Assembly: GCF_007655135.1 (NCBI RefSeq)
Contig: NC_045130.1
Coordinates: 20,589,363 to 20,653,362 of the forward strand
DNA from: Punica granatum
Lineage: Eukaryota; Streptophyta; Magnoliopsida; Myrtales; Lythraceae
DNA: 64,000 nucleotides
Direction of reading: 5' to 3'
Shown here: one piece after another, positions 10,644 to 21,654 of the stretch
Numbering within the stretch: position 1 is the first letter of the stretch
How the letters are laid out: every line of letters begins with the position of its first letter
Translations under genes and position numbers: made by a program
Notes under the pieces: generated by a model
Seen by the model: the letters and a program-made list of their open reading frames with translations, nothing else
What the model was told of the DNA's origin: nothing
The model's database searches: none

Positions 10644-12950
10644 TTGTTTGGTACAATGAAATAGATGCAATATAGAAAGTTAATTTAGTTGAAACTACAT
10701 ATAAACAAGATATGAATTTTTGACAAAGTAATGTTCGTGAGTCCACGAACTGTTTTTACACTTAAATTTGCAAATTAAGAAAGTGAAGCAGGCCTGGGCT
10801 TTTCCAAGAGTTTGGGCCGACATTAGGAAGTGGGCCAAAGTAATATAGGGGGCCCATGATATTATTATTATCATTATTATTATTATTTTGACTAAGAAAA
10901 ATCACATCTTATCACAACAAATAAACCACGATCGGGCTTTGGCCCCGTATCTCAAAAAAAAAAAAAGAAAGAGGAAAAATCAACCATGATAAGTTAAGTA
11001 CATCACAATCGAGTCTTCTTTCTTTGCACAATATCAAGTACAAAGAAAATGGGAGCCAAAAACCCAATTTTCATAGCTCATCTCCTTAAAGTAACTGACA
11101 CCCAATCTGCACTTAGGGTTGCCTTTCATCACACCGAACTCAAATGTAGTTTAGGTAAAGAACATCCCATCAGCCTTGATCCCAACCGCAAAGGGCTGCG
11201 CAGCCGTAGTAGACTGTCCAGTTTGTTGTGAGCTGAGCCAAGTTAAAGATACTACATGTTGTCACATAAGAGCAGGAGTCCCCCACCAGCCGTATAGGAG
11301 AATAATTATAGGACTGTTCGAGATTTCTTGTACCATGAAATATCCTAGGAAATTTTCTAGGAGAGATATCAAGGTTAGACTCTTATCGGGATTGAATTTT
11401 GTAATGGGACTAAAATTGAGAGACATCTCTAAGAGCTATAATCTCATGTTTATCGATCTAGTGGATGTTTCCTCCTTGAAGGTTTTACCATGTATATCTG
11501 GTGTTCGATTTATTTTTTTCCGTTATCTCATTTTGTGTTATAGGCATCTTGTCCCAACAAGGACTATGTTTTGTTTCATAAATTGGATAGGATCTATAGG
11601 AAGAATGTGATGGAAGTTAAAATCACAAGGATATCTATATCCTAGTAATTTGTTTCTTTGATTTTTGGGATTGGGATAAGAAAATGAAATTATTGACATG
11701 CCCAATAATTTAATATGAATTTTTTTAACCTATGCCTGAAGGCATAGGATAAGAACTCATACTTACCGTGAATGTGCCCATCATCAATTTGATAATGAAA
11801 TAAATACTTGTATCTAAATGGTAAAAATTTGCTAAAGAAAATTGTAATTTTAGAAAATTTACTTTATTAATTGGCATTGTCAGAAAAACCAATGTAATAT
11901 TTTTAAAATTTTTCCTTACCGAAAAAAGTATTTTTAAAATTTTTATATTAAAATACTCTCGAAAATGAAAAATAAAAAAGATAAAAAAGAGGAAAACTGA
12001 GTCAAAGAACATAGCTATATGGAAAGGAGCCCGGTGGTGGCCCAAAATTGACAATCACCACCCCGACTAGGTCACTAACAAGACCAAGGTTAGTACGACA
12101 ACTTAAATTGGGGGTGGAGGCTGGTGTCGAGCCTCCTTCGTCTCAGAATGGGCCCCTCTCTCTAAAAAAGAGAGGGACCCCTTTCTCTCCTCACTTTCTC
12201 CCTCTCTTTCTCCAAGGATAAGAGAGAGTGGTCAGATTCCGGAGCGATGGAGGCCCACGCAGACTACCATCACCCAATTCATGAGGCCAATGAAACCTCG
12301 TGCCACCAACAACCTGGCTGAAATGGTGGTCGGAGATGTCAAGCCAGCATCGCTCCATTGTTCTTCTAGTCGGTGGCAAATTTCGAAAATTATGAGGCTG
12401 AAGTAAGGGAAATAATGTTCTTTCCGCATAAGATTGTATCCTAATATGCCCCTAACCCGGCCCTTGACTTGGATTAACTCTTTAATAATAATATTCTGGT
12501 GAATCTATCATAATACTTATCCTATCATAACCAAATATGTGTTTAGAATTTTAGAAATCCTATCCTCCCTTGTTGGACAACCAAACATTGCTTGGGTTTA
12601 TATGGATTTGGATGCTACCACCTTTCAACTTGAACTTTTAGTATAAACATGGGTCCAAATCCGTATAGACCTACTAGAAATTTAAGTGGATCCTTTTCAC
12701 CCTTTAAGCATTTAAACAATGCCTCGGAGTCTGATTCCAACACGACATCCTTCCATAGTATAAGTACCAAAAGTTAAATATTATGAACAATTAGAATTAA
12801 AAGTTGAGAAATCTAATGGTCAGGATTTGTATATTACCTTGATACATATTTCAGATATCGTTTTAAAATGGCAAAAATATCACAAAATATTTTTAGCTAG
12901 TTTTATACTTATATTATCTATATACATATGACAATTTGACTTAATTAACA
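10644..12950. other. Intergenic sequence, no gene supported
   Basis: Contains an ATT trinucleotide-like run (about 10860-10888), an A tract (about 10956-10968) and a GC-rich island at 12040-12440 with a small hairpin (GGAGGCTGGTGTCGAGCCTCC, 12116-12136). A 144-residue open frame at 11176-11610 has no recognisable domain, and its composition changes along its length, so I do not call it a gene. Confidence 0.4.
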
Positions 12951-12954
12951 TATT

Positions 12955-13998
12955 GGAGTAAACTAGCAAATTTCCATTAGTATTTAAAAAAATTTATTTT
13001 GGAGCAAAAGTAAATCATCTTTGAAAAAGATAATGTGACAATTTAATTAAAAAATAAATATAAATATAGAAAATGTGTAATTTCTTGACAATGGTTGATG
13101 GTACGAATTAAATTGGTCAATTTTTTGAGAATGGATCACGAATTTTTTTTATTTAAATTGACTGTCATACATTGATCGCATATCCACAAAAAATCAAAAT
13201 CACCAACTAACATTTTCAGACATGATCAGTAATTAATAAAATAGCAAATAATACCAAATTTTTTCGAAACAAATTTTAAATAATAAGGAAATTTTAGAAA
13301 AAAATCGAAATATTTGATTTCATAGACATTAGCATAAGTTACTTTTGGGTTTATCCCTGCAATTTAAAGGAAGAATCGGGCTCATTTTTAGGCTGTTATA
13401 GATTTATGATCCATTTTTGTGAGAGTTTTATTCGGGCAAAAGAAGTAAATAATCTTTGAAACCAAATATTTTGAAAATTTCCACAAAAATGGGATAGGCC
13501 TACGACCCATGTTGGAGTAAACTAGCAAATTTCAATAAATTTTAAAAAGAGATATTTTGAAATGAGAGTAAATAATCTTTGAGAAATAAATAAAAACTGT
13601 GACAAAAATAAACAAAAAAATGTGATAGTTTCTTTACCATGATTGATAGTACTACTTCATATTTTCAATTACTAATTTTATCTACAGAATATAACATTGC
13701 ATACATTTATCGCATATCCACAAAAAATAAAAATCACAAACTCACATTTCATACATGATCAGTAATTTATAAAATAATGAATAATACAATTTTTTTTCCA
13801 AATAATATTTAGGTAATAAAGAAAATTCAGAAAATAATTTTTCGAAATATTTGGTTTCGTAGACATTACCATAAGTTACTGTTGGATTTATCCCTCCAAT
13901 TTAGAGAAAGTATCGGGCTCATTTTATTGAGCTATAATCAGACTTTAATAGGCTACGATCTATCTTTATGACAGTTTTATATCAGACAAAAAAAGCAA
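12955..13998. repeat. Tandem duplication, period 559 bp
   Basis: Copy 1 begins at 12955 and copy 2 at 13514, both with GGAGTAAACTAGCAAATTTC. Shared landmarks in order include CGCATATCCACAAAAAAT, CATGATCAGTAATT, CATAGACATTA/CGTAGACATTACCATAAGTTAC and GTATCGGGCTCATTTT-like phrases. The copies differ by many substitutions and small indels, so the duplication is not recent. Non-coding and very AT-rich. Confidence 0.8.
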
Positions 13999-15567
13999 CG
14001 CATTTTGTTGTTTGTTAGTTTTTTTCGGTGGGTATTTCTTTTTTGTCCGGTGGGTTGGTTGTTTGTTAGTCATTTGAATGATTCCTATTCGATTGCACTG
14101 GTAAAGAGGGAAGATTATCGTTGCGTGTTTGATTATTTGAGTATCCTTTCCCAAGCGTCACAACACTTTCCTTGAGTTCCTCGACCACATGCTACCAACG
14201 AATTGGGTTCAAGTTCAACTATTATCTTGAAAAAGTTATTAGGTGATCCTACCTCGACACGTGGCATGAGGAAGTACCAATCAAAATATGTGAAATTAGG
14301 GACTTGGTGCTAATCACTCGGATAATTATCATAACTGATTTTCATTATAGAATTCCTATTGGTTATTCCTCACCACATCATTTGAACTATGATCATCTAA
14401 AATTTTCCCATTATCCTGCATACCACATATCATCAATTACTAGAAATATATATATATATATATATACACACACATACACACACATATGCCTCGACTAAAC
14501 TCTTTTTTTTCTTTTCAAAAGTAAACTCTAATTTTCCGAAATCCTAAGTTCCCTAAGTACTGAAATCACTGAAGCCTGAATGTGTTTAGCTGGTGTGAAG
14601 TCGCCTCAACGGTTGACGCCTTCTTAATAATATTTTAACAAGTTAAAAATAAAATATTTTTGAACATTTTCTAGCAAGTACATAAAATAAAAATTCAAAG
14701 ACGAATTGAGACATGCAAAGTTATCGAAATCTAACATCAGAGCGCATCTCACAGGCCCCCCAAAGTAGCAACTCGTGCAGCCATGAGCAGGCCCAGCAAT
14801 TCATCGTGCGTACTTTTAGGGTGTCATTCCCTTTGCTCGTACGTCCAATTTATGTGTTCTTTATGTCTATGGAAAGCTCGTACAAAGTACTGCAATTTAG
14901 AAACAAATGAACCTTTGATAGGTGAAGAAATGGCTTCAATAATATAGGTCTAATTTCAAATTTTATCACAAAGGCAGAAACTTCCAGCTTGTATTATTTC
15001 TGAAACCATTCAACAAAATAAAGTGCAATAAAGTCCTATAACTTTCTTGCAACCTCTTAAAATGTGTATAAGTAATTTGCAATTAAAAAATAATTACTAA
15101 TGGTTAGGATAACAAGCTCTAGAAGCTTTTCATTTCCAGAAAGAAGAGTCTTTTAATTTGAACTTTAAAGTGCTAGTTGTCATCAAATGTATAGAAGATA
15201 AATTCATATTAAATTAGAAATGTTAGAACTTGATATAAGACAAGTAAGAAATAAAATTTATGAATTGGATTTTACCTAATTCTACCTCCATACAACTCCT
15301 ACACATGTATTTTTCAAAAAAAAAAAAAAGGAATCTTATATATGTACTCTAGTTGCTTGTAAAAGATACGCTAGAGAATGCTAGACAGTGCTAGAATGTG
15401 TGTCATGCCCTAGATAAGGGCACATACAAGGGTGATATTTTATGGGAAAATACATTCACATTATATCTTCTAATTATTTTTTCATTGCCTTCACAAAGTT
15501 TAAAATCACACTCCATTCACTAGCATCTAAGCATCCAACGTGTTGATATCAAAGTCAGGCTTCCAAG
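13999..15567. other. Intergenic sequence, no gene seen
   Basis: AT-rich, with an AT run followed by CA repeats at about 14445-14482. No open frame resembling a protein family and no RNA gene recognised. Confidence 0.45.
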
Positions 15568-15581
15568 TTATAAGCTCCAAC

Positions 15582-15718
15582 TGGAGCGCCACAGGATTCG
15601 AAACCTCTTACAGTCATCAGAGCGTTTTTGACGTAATTACCCGCTCCATGTGCAACCGGGATTGACGGAACCCCATGAATTAGTCGGCGAGACTCGAACA
15701 CCCTTGGTAAAAAAAAGT
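15582..15718 (+). mobile_element. SINE-like retroposed insert with 14-bp target duplication
   Basis: A 137-bp insert is bounded by perfect 14-bp direct repeats TTATAAGCTCCAAC (15568-15581 and 15719-15732). It ends in an A-rich tail (about 15709-15716) on the plus strand, as expected for target-primed retroposition. Two tRNA-like motifs (GATTCGAAACC and GACTCGAACACCC) appear near its ends. The family is not identified. Confidence 0.55.
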
Positions 15719-15735
15719 TTATAAGCTCCAACAGC

Positions 15736-16149
15736 TTAGATAGGTAAAGAAATGACTTCAAACTTTGACCGCCAGAGCACGAATGGAGCAAAAAGCATGG
15801 CTGATTTCACCATTGTTGTGGACCTAATCTTCAAATGGAGATTGAAAAACAGAGAGACGGAGAGCATCGGAGAGACTGAAGAACGCAATACATAATTTTT
15901 TTTCCCGATTTGCACCACCTGATCTCTGAAGGTCTGATATGCCTCGACTAATTCAGGTTTGAGTTGGGTCAAGCTACTAAGAAGTGAAACTCTCCCTGTC
16001 AGCACCTCGTTTTTATCTGTCGGCTCTGGGAGGGGAAGGTTCTCGGCTACGACCCTCCAAGACTTTAACAGAAAAATGGCGAGGGCAACATATGGAATTT
16101 TGCGGCACACATAGTTGATCCCGAAGAGTAAGACACGAATTATCAACAT
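15736..16149 (-). pseudogene. Unidentified open frame or gene remnant
   Basis: An uninterrupted 137-codon minus-strand frame contains a segment with protein-like character: a hydrophobic stretch (YVALAIFLL) followed by an amphipathic acidic region (PEPTDKNEVLTG, then KPELVEAYQTFRDQVV). I do not recognise the family. The last third (after residue 85) looks like untranslated or intronic sequence, so a splice site near 15898 is possible. It could be a terminal exon of a small gene or a decayed copy. The SINE-like insert lies just downstream. Confidence 0.3.
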
Positions 16150-16719
16150 TCAAACGGAAGGCAATGTACAAAGTGGAACTCACATCTCTGTATCGTTTTC
16201 TTCGGGATCAAGGAAAACTATCAGAAAGATCCACAGGTTCATGAGCGGCTCAGAAAAATTTCTGATGGACTGCTGGTCACAGCCATGCACCTTCTGCTTC
16301 TTCTGCTTTGGCTGAGCAAGTCTAACCGGGAAGCAACAAGACAGAACAGCAGCACCGCCATCCACATCTCCTCATCATTCTCGCTCAGCAGGCCCCGGCA
16401 ACCTCCTCCCCTCACGACACCTTCTTCCTCTACAATAGACAACTCAAGCCCAGCTATCTCACACCTGAACTTCTTCCTCCTACTCAGCGAACCAGCGCCC
16501 CTCTCTTCTTCACTCTCAGTTGCCTCACCGTCCAGCAACACCAACAACTCACTCGTCTCCTTGGCTTCGTCTCCTTTTCAGTTCGCCACTAGCTCACACA
16601 CGGCCACATCGTCACTATTTCAGTTTTATCATCCTCCCCTTCCTTCCCTTAAACCAGCAGTAATAACATGCACAGAAACAATCACACCCCTCATCACTTC
16701 TGGACACTTTCGGTAGCAT
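16150..16719. other. Possible upstream part of the minus-strand remnant
   Basis: This interval has open frames on both strands. The minus-strand frame at 16239-16547 is Glu- and Arg-rich (for example DGEATESEEERGAGSLSRRK), while the plus-strand frame is Ser- and Pro-rich. Codon content does not decide between them. It may hold a first exon of the minus-strand remnant, but no start-to-splice model can be defended. Confidence 0.25.
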
Positions 16720-16752
16720 AATTGAATGCATTTTTTGAGAATGCATTCAATT
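16720..16752. repeat. Perfect 13-bp inverted repeat
   Basis: AATTGAATGCATT and AATGCATTCAATT are separated by 7 bp (TTTTGAG). It could form a small stem-loop. TTGAATGCATTT recurs without its partner at about 16917-16928, so the motif may be part of a dispersed repeat. Confidence 0.7.
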
Positions 16753-17059
16753 ACTAGCTCACACACGGCCTCATCGAGTTAGCTCATCACGAGAATCTCT
16801 TGGGATCAGGTATAAATCTCCCTCTTAGCATCATGCGATAGGTCTCCCAGTGTTCGATGAGTAAACTCGATGAGCTCGATGTGACTGTACGTGCCCATGT
16901 TCGTGTGTTGGAATGTTTGAATGCATTTTTGATTAAAACCTCACTTGAACCTGTTTAACCATGCAAAGTCGGTTAAAAGAAAAAAATTTAGTTTTAATTT
17001 CAAGACGGTCAGGAATTAAGGTTTTTATTGAACGGCCCATCGATGGTCGGCTCGACGGC

Positions 17060-20000
17060 CTGAAACTTGCAAATTTAAAGTATTCGGCAAGGTTTTAATT
17101 AAACTCAATAATTCCACGCACGGGGAAGTCGGAACGTTTCACTTGGCTAAATAAATAACTCGACCTTTTAATTAATTGTACGAACTGTTAGGAATTGGTG
17201 TATGCCCTAGAGGCAATCTATCATCAGTTCTGTAATATGACATGTATTTCATTATATTACAAGGCTTTTCTGTTATTGTGTAGATTGCGCTAAATATGAT
17301 TTTACATAATAATGTCCTTGGAATAGTAGGTTCAATAGGCATCAAGTGTGACTTAATTGTGAGATCCTATAATTACCGAACATTATTCCTAAATGTCCCT
17401 AGTCAAAGTATTATCGTTAATTAGGACAACGATAATACGGTTAGACTAGTGTGGGTGTTGATTGATGACCAAGTCTCACAGGTCATGGATATGGAGATAT
17501 CAAGTCACACCACATATATACAATAAGAGCAATGTGTATTGGACTGACCCGCCATGAGATTGCTACATGGGTTGTTACGTGACTGTCATTAGCATATCTC
17601 AAAGTGACTATAGTGTAATGGTCCTTTGACTTGAGGTCACTATGGATTCTTACATATAATGTCATATACTTTGATACTGTCAAACGCCACCGTAACATGC
17701 TGATTATAAAGACAGTTATTGGGTATATCACAAAGCATGGAGAGGAATGTAAGTGACCAAGATAAGATTTGTCCCTTCTACGAAACGGAAGTGATATCTC
17801 ACGGCCACTTGGTGGTTAAGTTTAAAAGTGTATGCATACCCAAATGAGTCGATATAGCGATATCGAACTCATTTGTTCTGATAGACTTACTCGGTAAACC
17901 AAGAAAGAGAGATATTGAGCCATACAAGGATGTCATTGACCATGCCTTGGGCTCAATAGAGATATAGAGGACAATGAATTATATTACACGTAATGTAGGT
18001 CACGAGATTCGTCGAGAAATTGACTTTCTAATTACTTGAGTAACAGTAATGTATTGCTAGATGCCGCTCACTGTTTGTAATATGGAAATAGAGATTTCGA
18101 TATTACTATCAACGTAATTGGGAACCTACAGGATCACACACGATAATTAAATCGACGGAATATTTTGAAACAACAAAATCGTCTAATAGAGATTAGATGA
18201 TTTATGGTGCAACCAATTAATCGGATATTTAATGAGATTAAATTTGCCGATTAATTAGACCCGATTCATTAGATTTAGTGGTGTGCTAAGTGGTTATTTT
18301 CTATGGAAACATTTGAAGCCAATTATAGAAAGACACATGGGCCAATTGTATGATGACACTTAGCCATACACTTGGCTCTTGGAAATCTCATTTTTTCCTT
18401 GTCCCACACCGGTAGGATGTTGAATTGATCCCTCCCTTTATTACTTATAAAATGGGGTAGAGGGAGACGTATATTATATATATAAAATGTGTATGCTTAT
18501 ATATATATATATATATACGTGTATGCATATGATTTTATATAAATATAATTTGGGTTGAATTGTTCAAACTCAAATTGGTCCATTAGTCTAAAAATTTCGG
18601 GTGTTGCATCGGTGTTTCTTTTGAGTGTTGGTCGCTAGCACCGCCGATCTCGAAGACTTGTCAACAAAGTCGGTGCGGATACCGGTAGAGGCGTCACTCG
18701 TGGGACGCTCGGTCGACAATATTAAATATTCCAAGTACGCTTTTATTTACTCTTATTCTTCTAGTAGGTCTTGGGATTAGTTTCACGGATATGAAATTTT
18801 GAATTTCTGTTCCTTTTTCGCTTCCATTGGCCCCATGAAACTAGTACGAACTGGTTAATAATCTGTAATCGCGTCGACAGTTCAATAATTGTTGGTCACA
18901 CCCTTTTAAAACTCGCAATTTCAAAAGTATCGAGACACATGACACGCGTAGCATGGATATCTAAGGAGTTCTTGTGTATTTAGACTTGAGTTTGGATCGG
19001 ATTTGAGACGACTCAAGTCAGATTGCACAAGTCTTTCTTAGACCACTTCTGGGCGGAGCGACTGGTTTCTTGGCTCTCTCGGGGTCCTCACGACCTTGGA
19101 AGATCCAAGGGATCGGTCGACACCGGCTATTGACTTTCGATGGTCCATGTCACGTAATCTCGATTTTTCCCAAACACTTACACATTTTTTGGTTTAAGGG
19201 CATGACCACCGGTTCTTGATTTGCTAATACCCTAGGCATTAGGATGACTAAAGCATACCGAATGAGGAAAGGGACGGGCACCTGTCAAGATGCTATTATC
19301 GTTCGTATACCCTCCCTTTTCTGGCTGTATGTTTCTGTCACCCCGGTGTATATTCAGGCGTTAGGGAATTGAATTAGAGGCACGAGCGGGGACGGCCTGT
19401 GAAAGGTTGTCCGGTCTCTCATGGGATACGTGTAGAGATCTTGACACCCTAGTGGTGTTTCATGCCTTATTTTTCCTAAATTTGTGCTTAGAACGGGTCA
19501 AAACGCGAAAAACAGATTAATCTCAAACACAGCTTAATCAAACACGGGCAATTAGTCAAGCAAAAAGTTAGGTTTCGGGTTTTAGGCGAAAACACACTTG
19601 TCATAATCTGTAAAAGCTGCATTGTCACAATACAGAACAATTTAAAAGCAACTCACATTTGAGACTAGACTACAAATATCATGTATGTTGGGTCCTTTCA
19701 ATGTTGCCGAAAGCAACATACCCTCCCAGGGCGATCCATGATCAATTCACACTAAATACATCATCCTATTTGTCTATTTAGGGTAGGAATTTGTTTGCCA
19801 AGCAACCTTGGTTCATAATTGGTTAATCACGTAAACACGATGCTTAATACATAACTTGTCTACTTTTGTCTGTTTTCATCTATTTTTGCATGTTTTTGTC
19901 TGTTTTATCGCGGTTCAAGTCCGAACCCATAGGGTACAATGCAGATGGGATTCAACGCCCTTTACTATCGATCACGGGGTCCAACGCCCCTACACACCGA

Positions 20001-20930
20001 GCGCGCGCAATCCGAGTGCAATATGGGGTCTCGCCTTGAGTCACTATCTCGACCCGTTTAGTATCCCTGCAGAGGATGACTCAGGTATAGACACGTGAAA
20101 CGAGGTTAGACAATCACCCGGGAGCTCGACTGGTCCCACGGCTATCTCGAGGACCATTCTAACCTCTTGAAATTCGTTGGGTCGGTCGGACCCGATCTCC
20201 AGCTCTCATGAGCCTGCGTCCATCATGAGCGAAATATTGGCCGAACGTGAGTCGACCAGGATTCATTTGTTGTAATTTGTATTTATTATTTGAGAGTACA
20301 TTGTGAGACATTTATTTGTATATTTATTTATGTAACGATCCTGGTCGACAAGCGTGGAGTCTGAAAGTCGGAATTGATCAAGTCGGATTACGAGTCCCCG
20401 AGATGACCGGGGCTACACGAGCCATGGGTCCAGTCCATACAGTGAATCGGCCACCACGGTCTGGTTAGCCGAGATGAGAGGACGGTGGACCGATCCCCTG
20501 ACCTGAGGAGCTGCTTTTCTTTCAGCCTCTTAAACTGAATCAATCGCTTCTACGAATTTACGGTGTCAAAACGAGCAAGATGAGCAAAACTTAAAACGAG
20601 CGGTAAATGAATAAAAATAGCAAACCCTAGACAGGCTAGAGTACCAATAGGGCATGCGGGATATAGGCTCGCATGTAACCGAGCCCTCGAATTCGGAATC
20701 TCGGGTTCCACAAGACCATATGTCTTAGCAAATTAGGTATAACCCTTACCTCTAGACCCGGGCAATTCACCGACCCTTGACCCTCGGGTCGTAAATAGGT
20801 AGTGGCGACTCCTTCTCACGCGTGTCCATCACACGTCTCTACGAGAAGGTGGACAATCCCAAGCCGCGCAATCGGACTGCACGCATGCGGGCTCCAACGA
20901 GACGAAATTCGAGTCCGCATACTCCCAATC
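17060..20930 (+). mobile_element. Large repeat family copy R1, interrupted by a solo LTR
   Basis: Excluding the solo LTR at 17186-18846, the sequence is collinear with about 59200-61060. Shared landmarks in order are TCGCGTCGACA (18872), GGTCGACACCGGCTA (about 19116), the CATAGG plus CCAACGCCC block (19930-19990), GAGTACC plus GCATGCGGGATATAGGC (about 20640-20667), and TAGTGGCGACTCCTTCTCACGCGTGTCC (in part, from 20800) followed by CCCAAGCCGCGC. The TGGCGACTCC motif (20803-20812) resembles the arginine-tRNA primer site of Tat/Ogre-type Ty3-gypsy elements. No gag or pol frame is present, so the copy is non-autonomous or degenerate. Confidence 0.6.
17186..18846 (+). mobile_element. Solo LTR, 1661 bp, probably Ty1-copia type
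   Basis: Begins TGTTAGGAATTGG and ends CTAGTA, with identical 5-bp flanks CGAAC (17181-17185 and 18847-18851). The end would be expected as CTAACA, so it carries two changes. A TATAAAA motif lies at 18446-18452 and an AT run near 18495-18515. Removing it rejoins a sequence that aligns with about 59285-59345, which confirms insertion into repeat R1. No internal region is present, as expected after LTR-LTR recombination. Strand is inferred from the TATA motif and assignment to copia from general look and 5-bp duplication. Confidence 0.7.
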
Positions 20931-21170
20931 GTTAATTTTTTTCATTCCAAAAACTCGAGGCCAAAATCTTATTTAAGAAAATAGGTATTGAACCACTTGA
21001 ATATCAAATAATAATTAAGCCTACGTTAGTGATAGCTTAGGACAAAAACAATTCGATGCATTAACATGTGATTGGTTCGTAGACCCCTATTCTAACAATT
21101 ATTTTTGGTAGGCTATCTGACGACTTTTATATTTGCAATTAAATGAAAAATAATATTTAAAGATGAATAA

Positions 21171-21343
21171 GGATTGACTCAAGTGGTTTCACTTCTTATC
21201 TGTTTAAATAACGTCTGTGATTTGAATCTTATGAATGGAAAAAAAAAATTATTGATCGAGAGAGTTTTATCTAAATTGGCCAACTCGGCTCAAATTGAAT
21301 CAATTAGGATCTATTAGACTTCTAAACATTATGATACACACCA
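21171..21343 (+). mobile_element. SINE-like element, plus strand
   Basis: GGATTGACTCAAGTGG resembles an A box and GTGATTTGAATCTTA, about 45 bp on, resembles a B box. The body (GAGAGAGTTTTATCTAAATT, GGCCAACTCGGCTC, then TATTAGACTTC and GATACACACC) matches the minus-strand copy at 3256-3440. A short A-rich tail follows. This is the best-preserved copy of the family in the window. Confidence 0.5.
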
Positions 21344-21374
21344 AAAAATAATTTTAACAGGATGCAGAGGGTTT

Positions 21375-21398
21375 TTATTTATTTATTTATTTATTTTT
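21375..21398. repeat. (ATTT)n microsatellite
   Basis: Short ATTT tetranucleotide run immediately after the SINE-like element region. Confidence 0.85.
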
Positions 21399-21654
21399 GG
21401 TTAATAGACTGCAGAGGTGAAGGACGATGAAAGCGGCAAACCTGGGACTTGGCTACCTACCCTGCATTGCATAGCCGTTCGAGGCTTACATTGAATGATG
21501 TGGACCTTGCAGGCCCCGTTCCTGCATGTTGGACCACGGCCCATTGTTTGGCCCAGATACCTGACCAGTGACCACTGTCATATTAATGAAGATCAATTGA
21601 ATATGTACATGCTACAACTTTGCTTACTCTTTTTTTTATTTGTTGCCCTCCAGT

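Noticed and set aside
11176..11610. 144-residue plus-strand frame with several Cys
   Set aside because: No family match; the Cys pattern does not fit lipid-transfer or other known small Cys-rich proteins.
16285..16716. 143-residue Ser/Pro-rich plus-strand frame
   Set aside because: Low-complexity composition, no homology recognised, and an overlapping minus-strand frame is at least as plausible.
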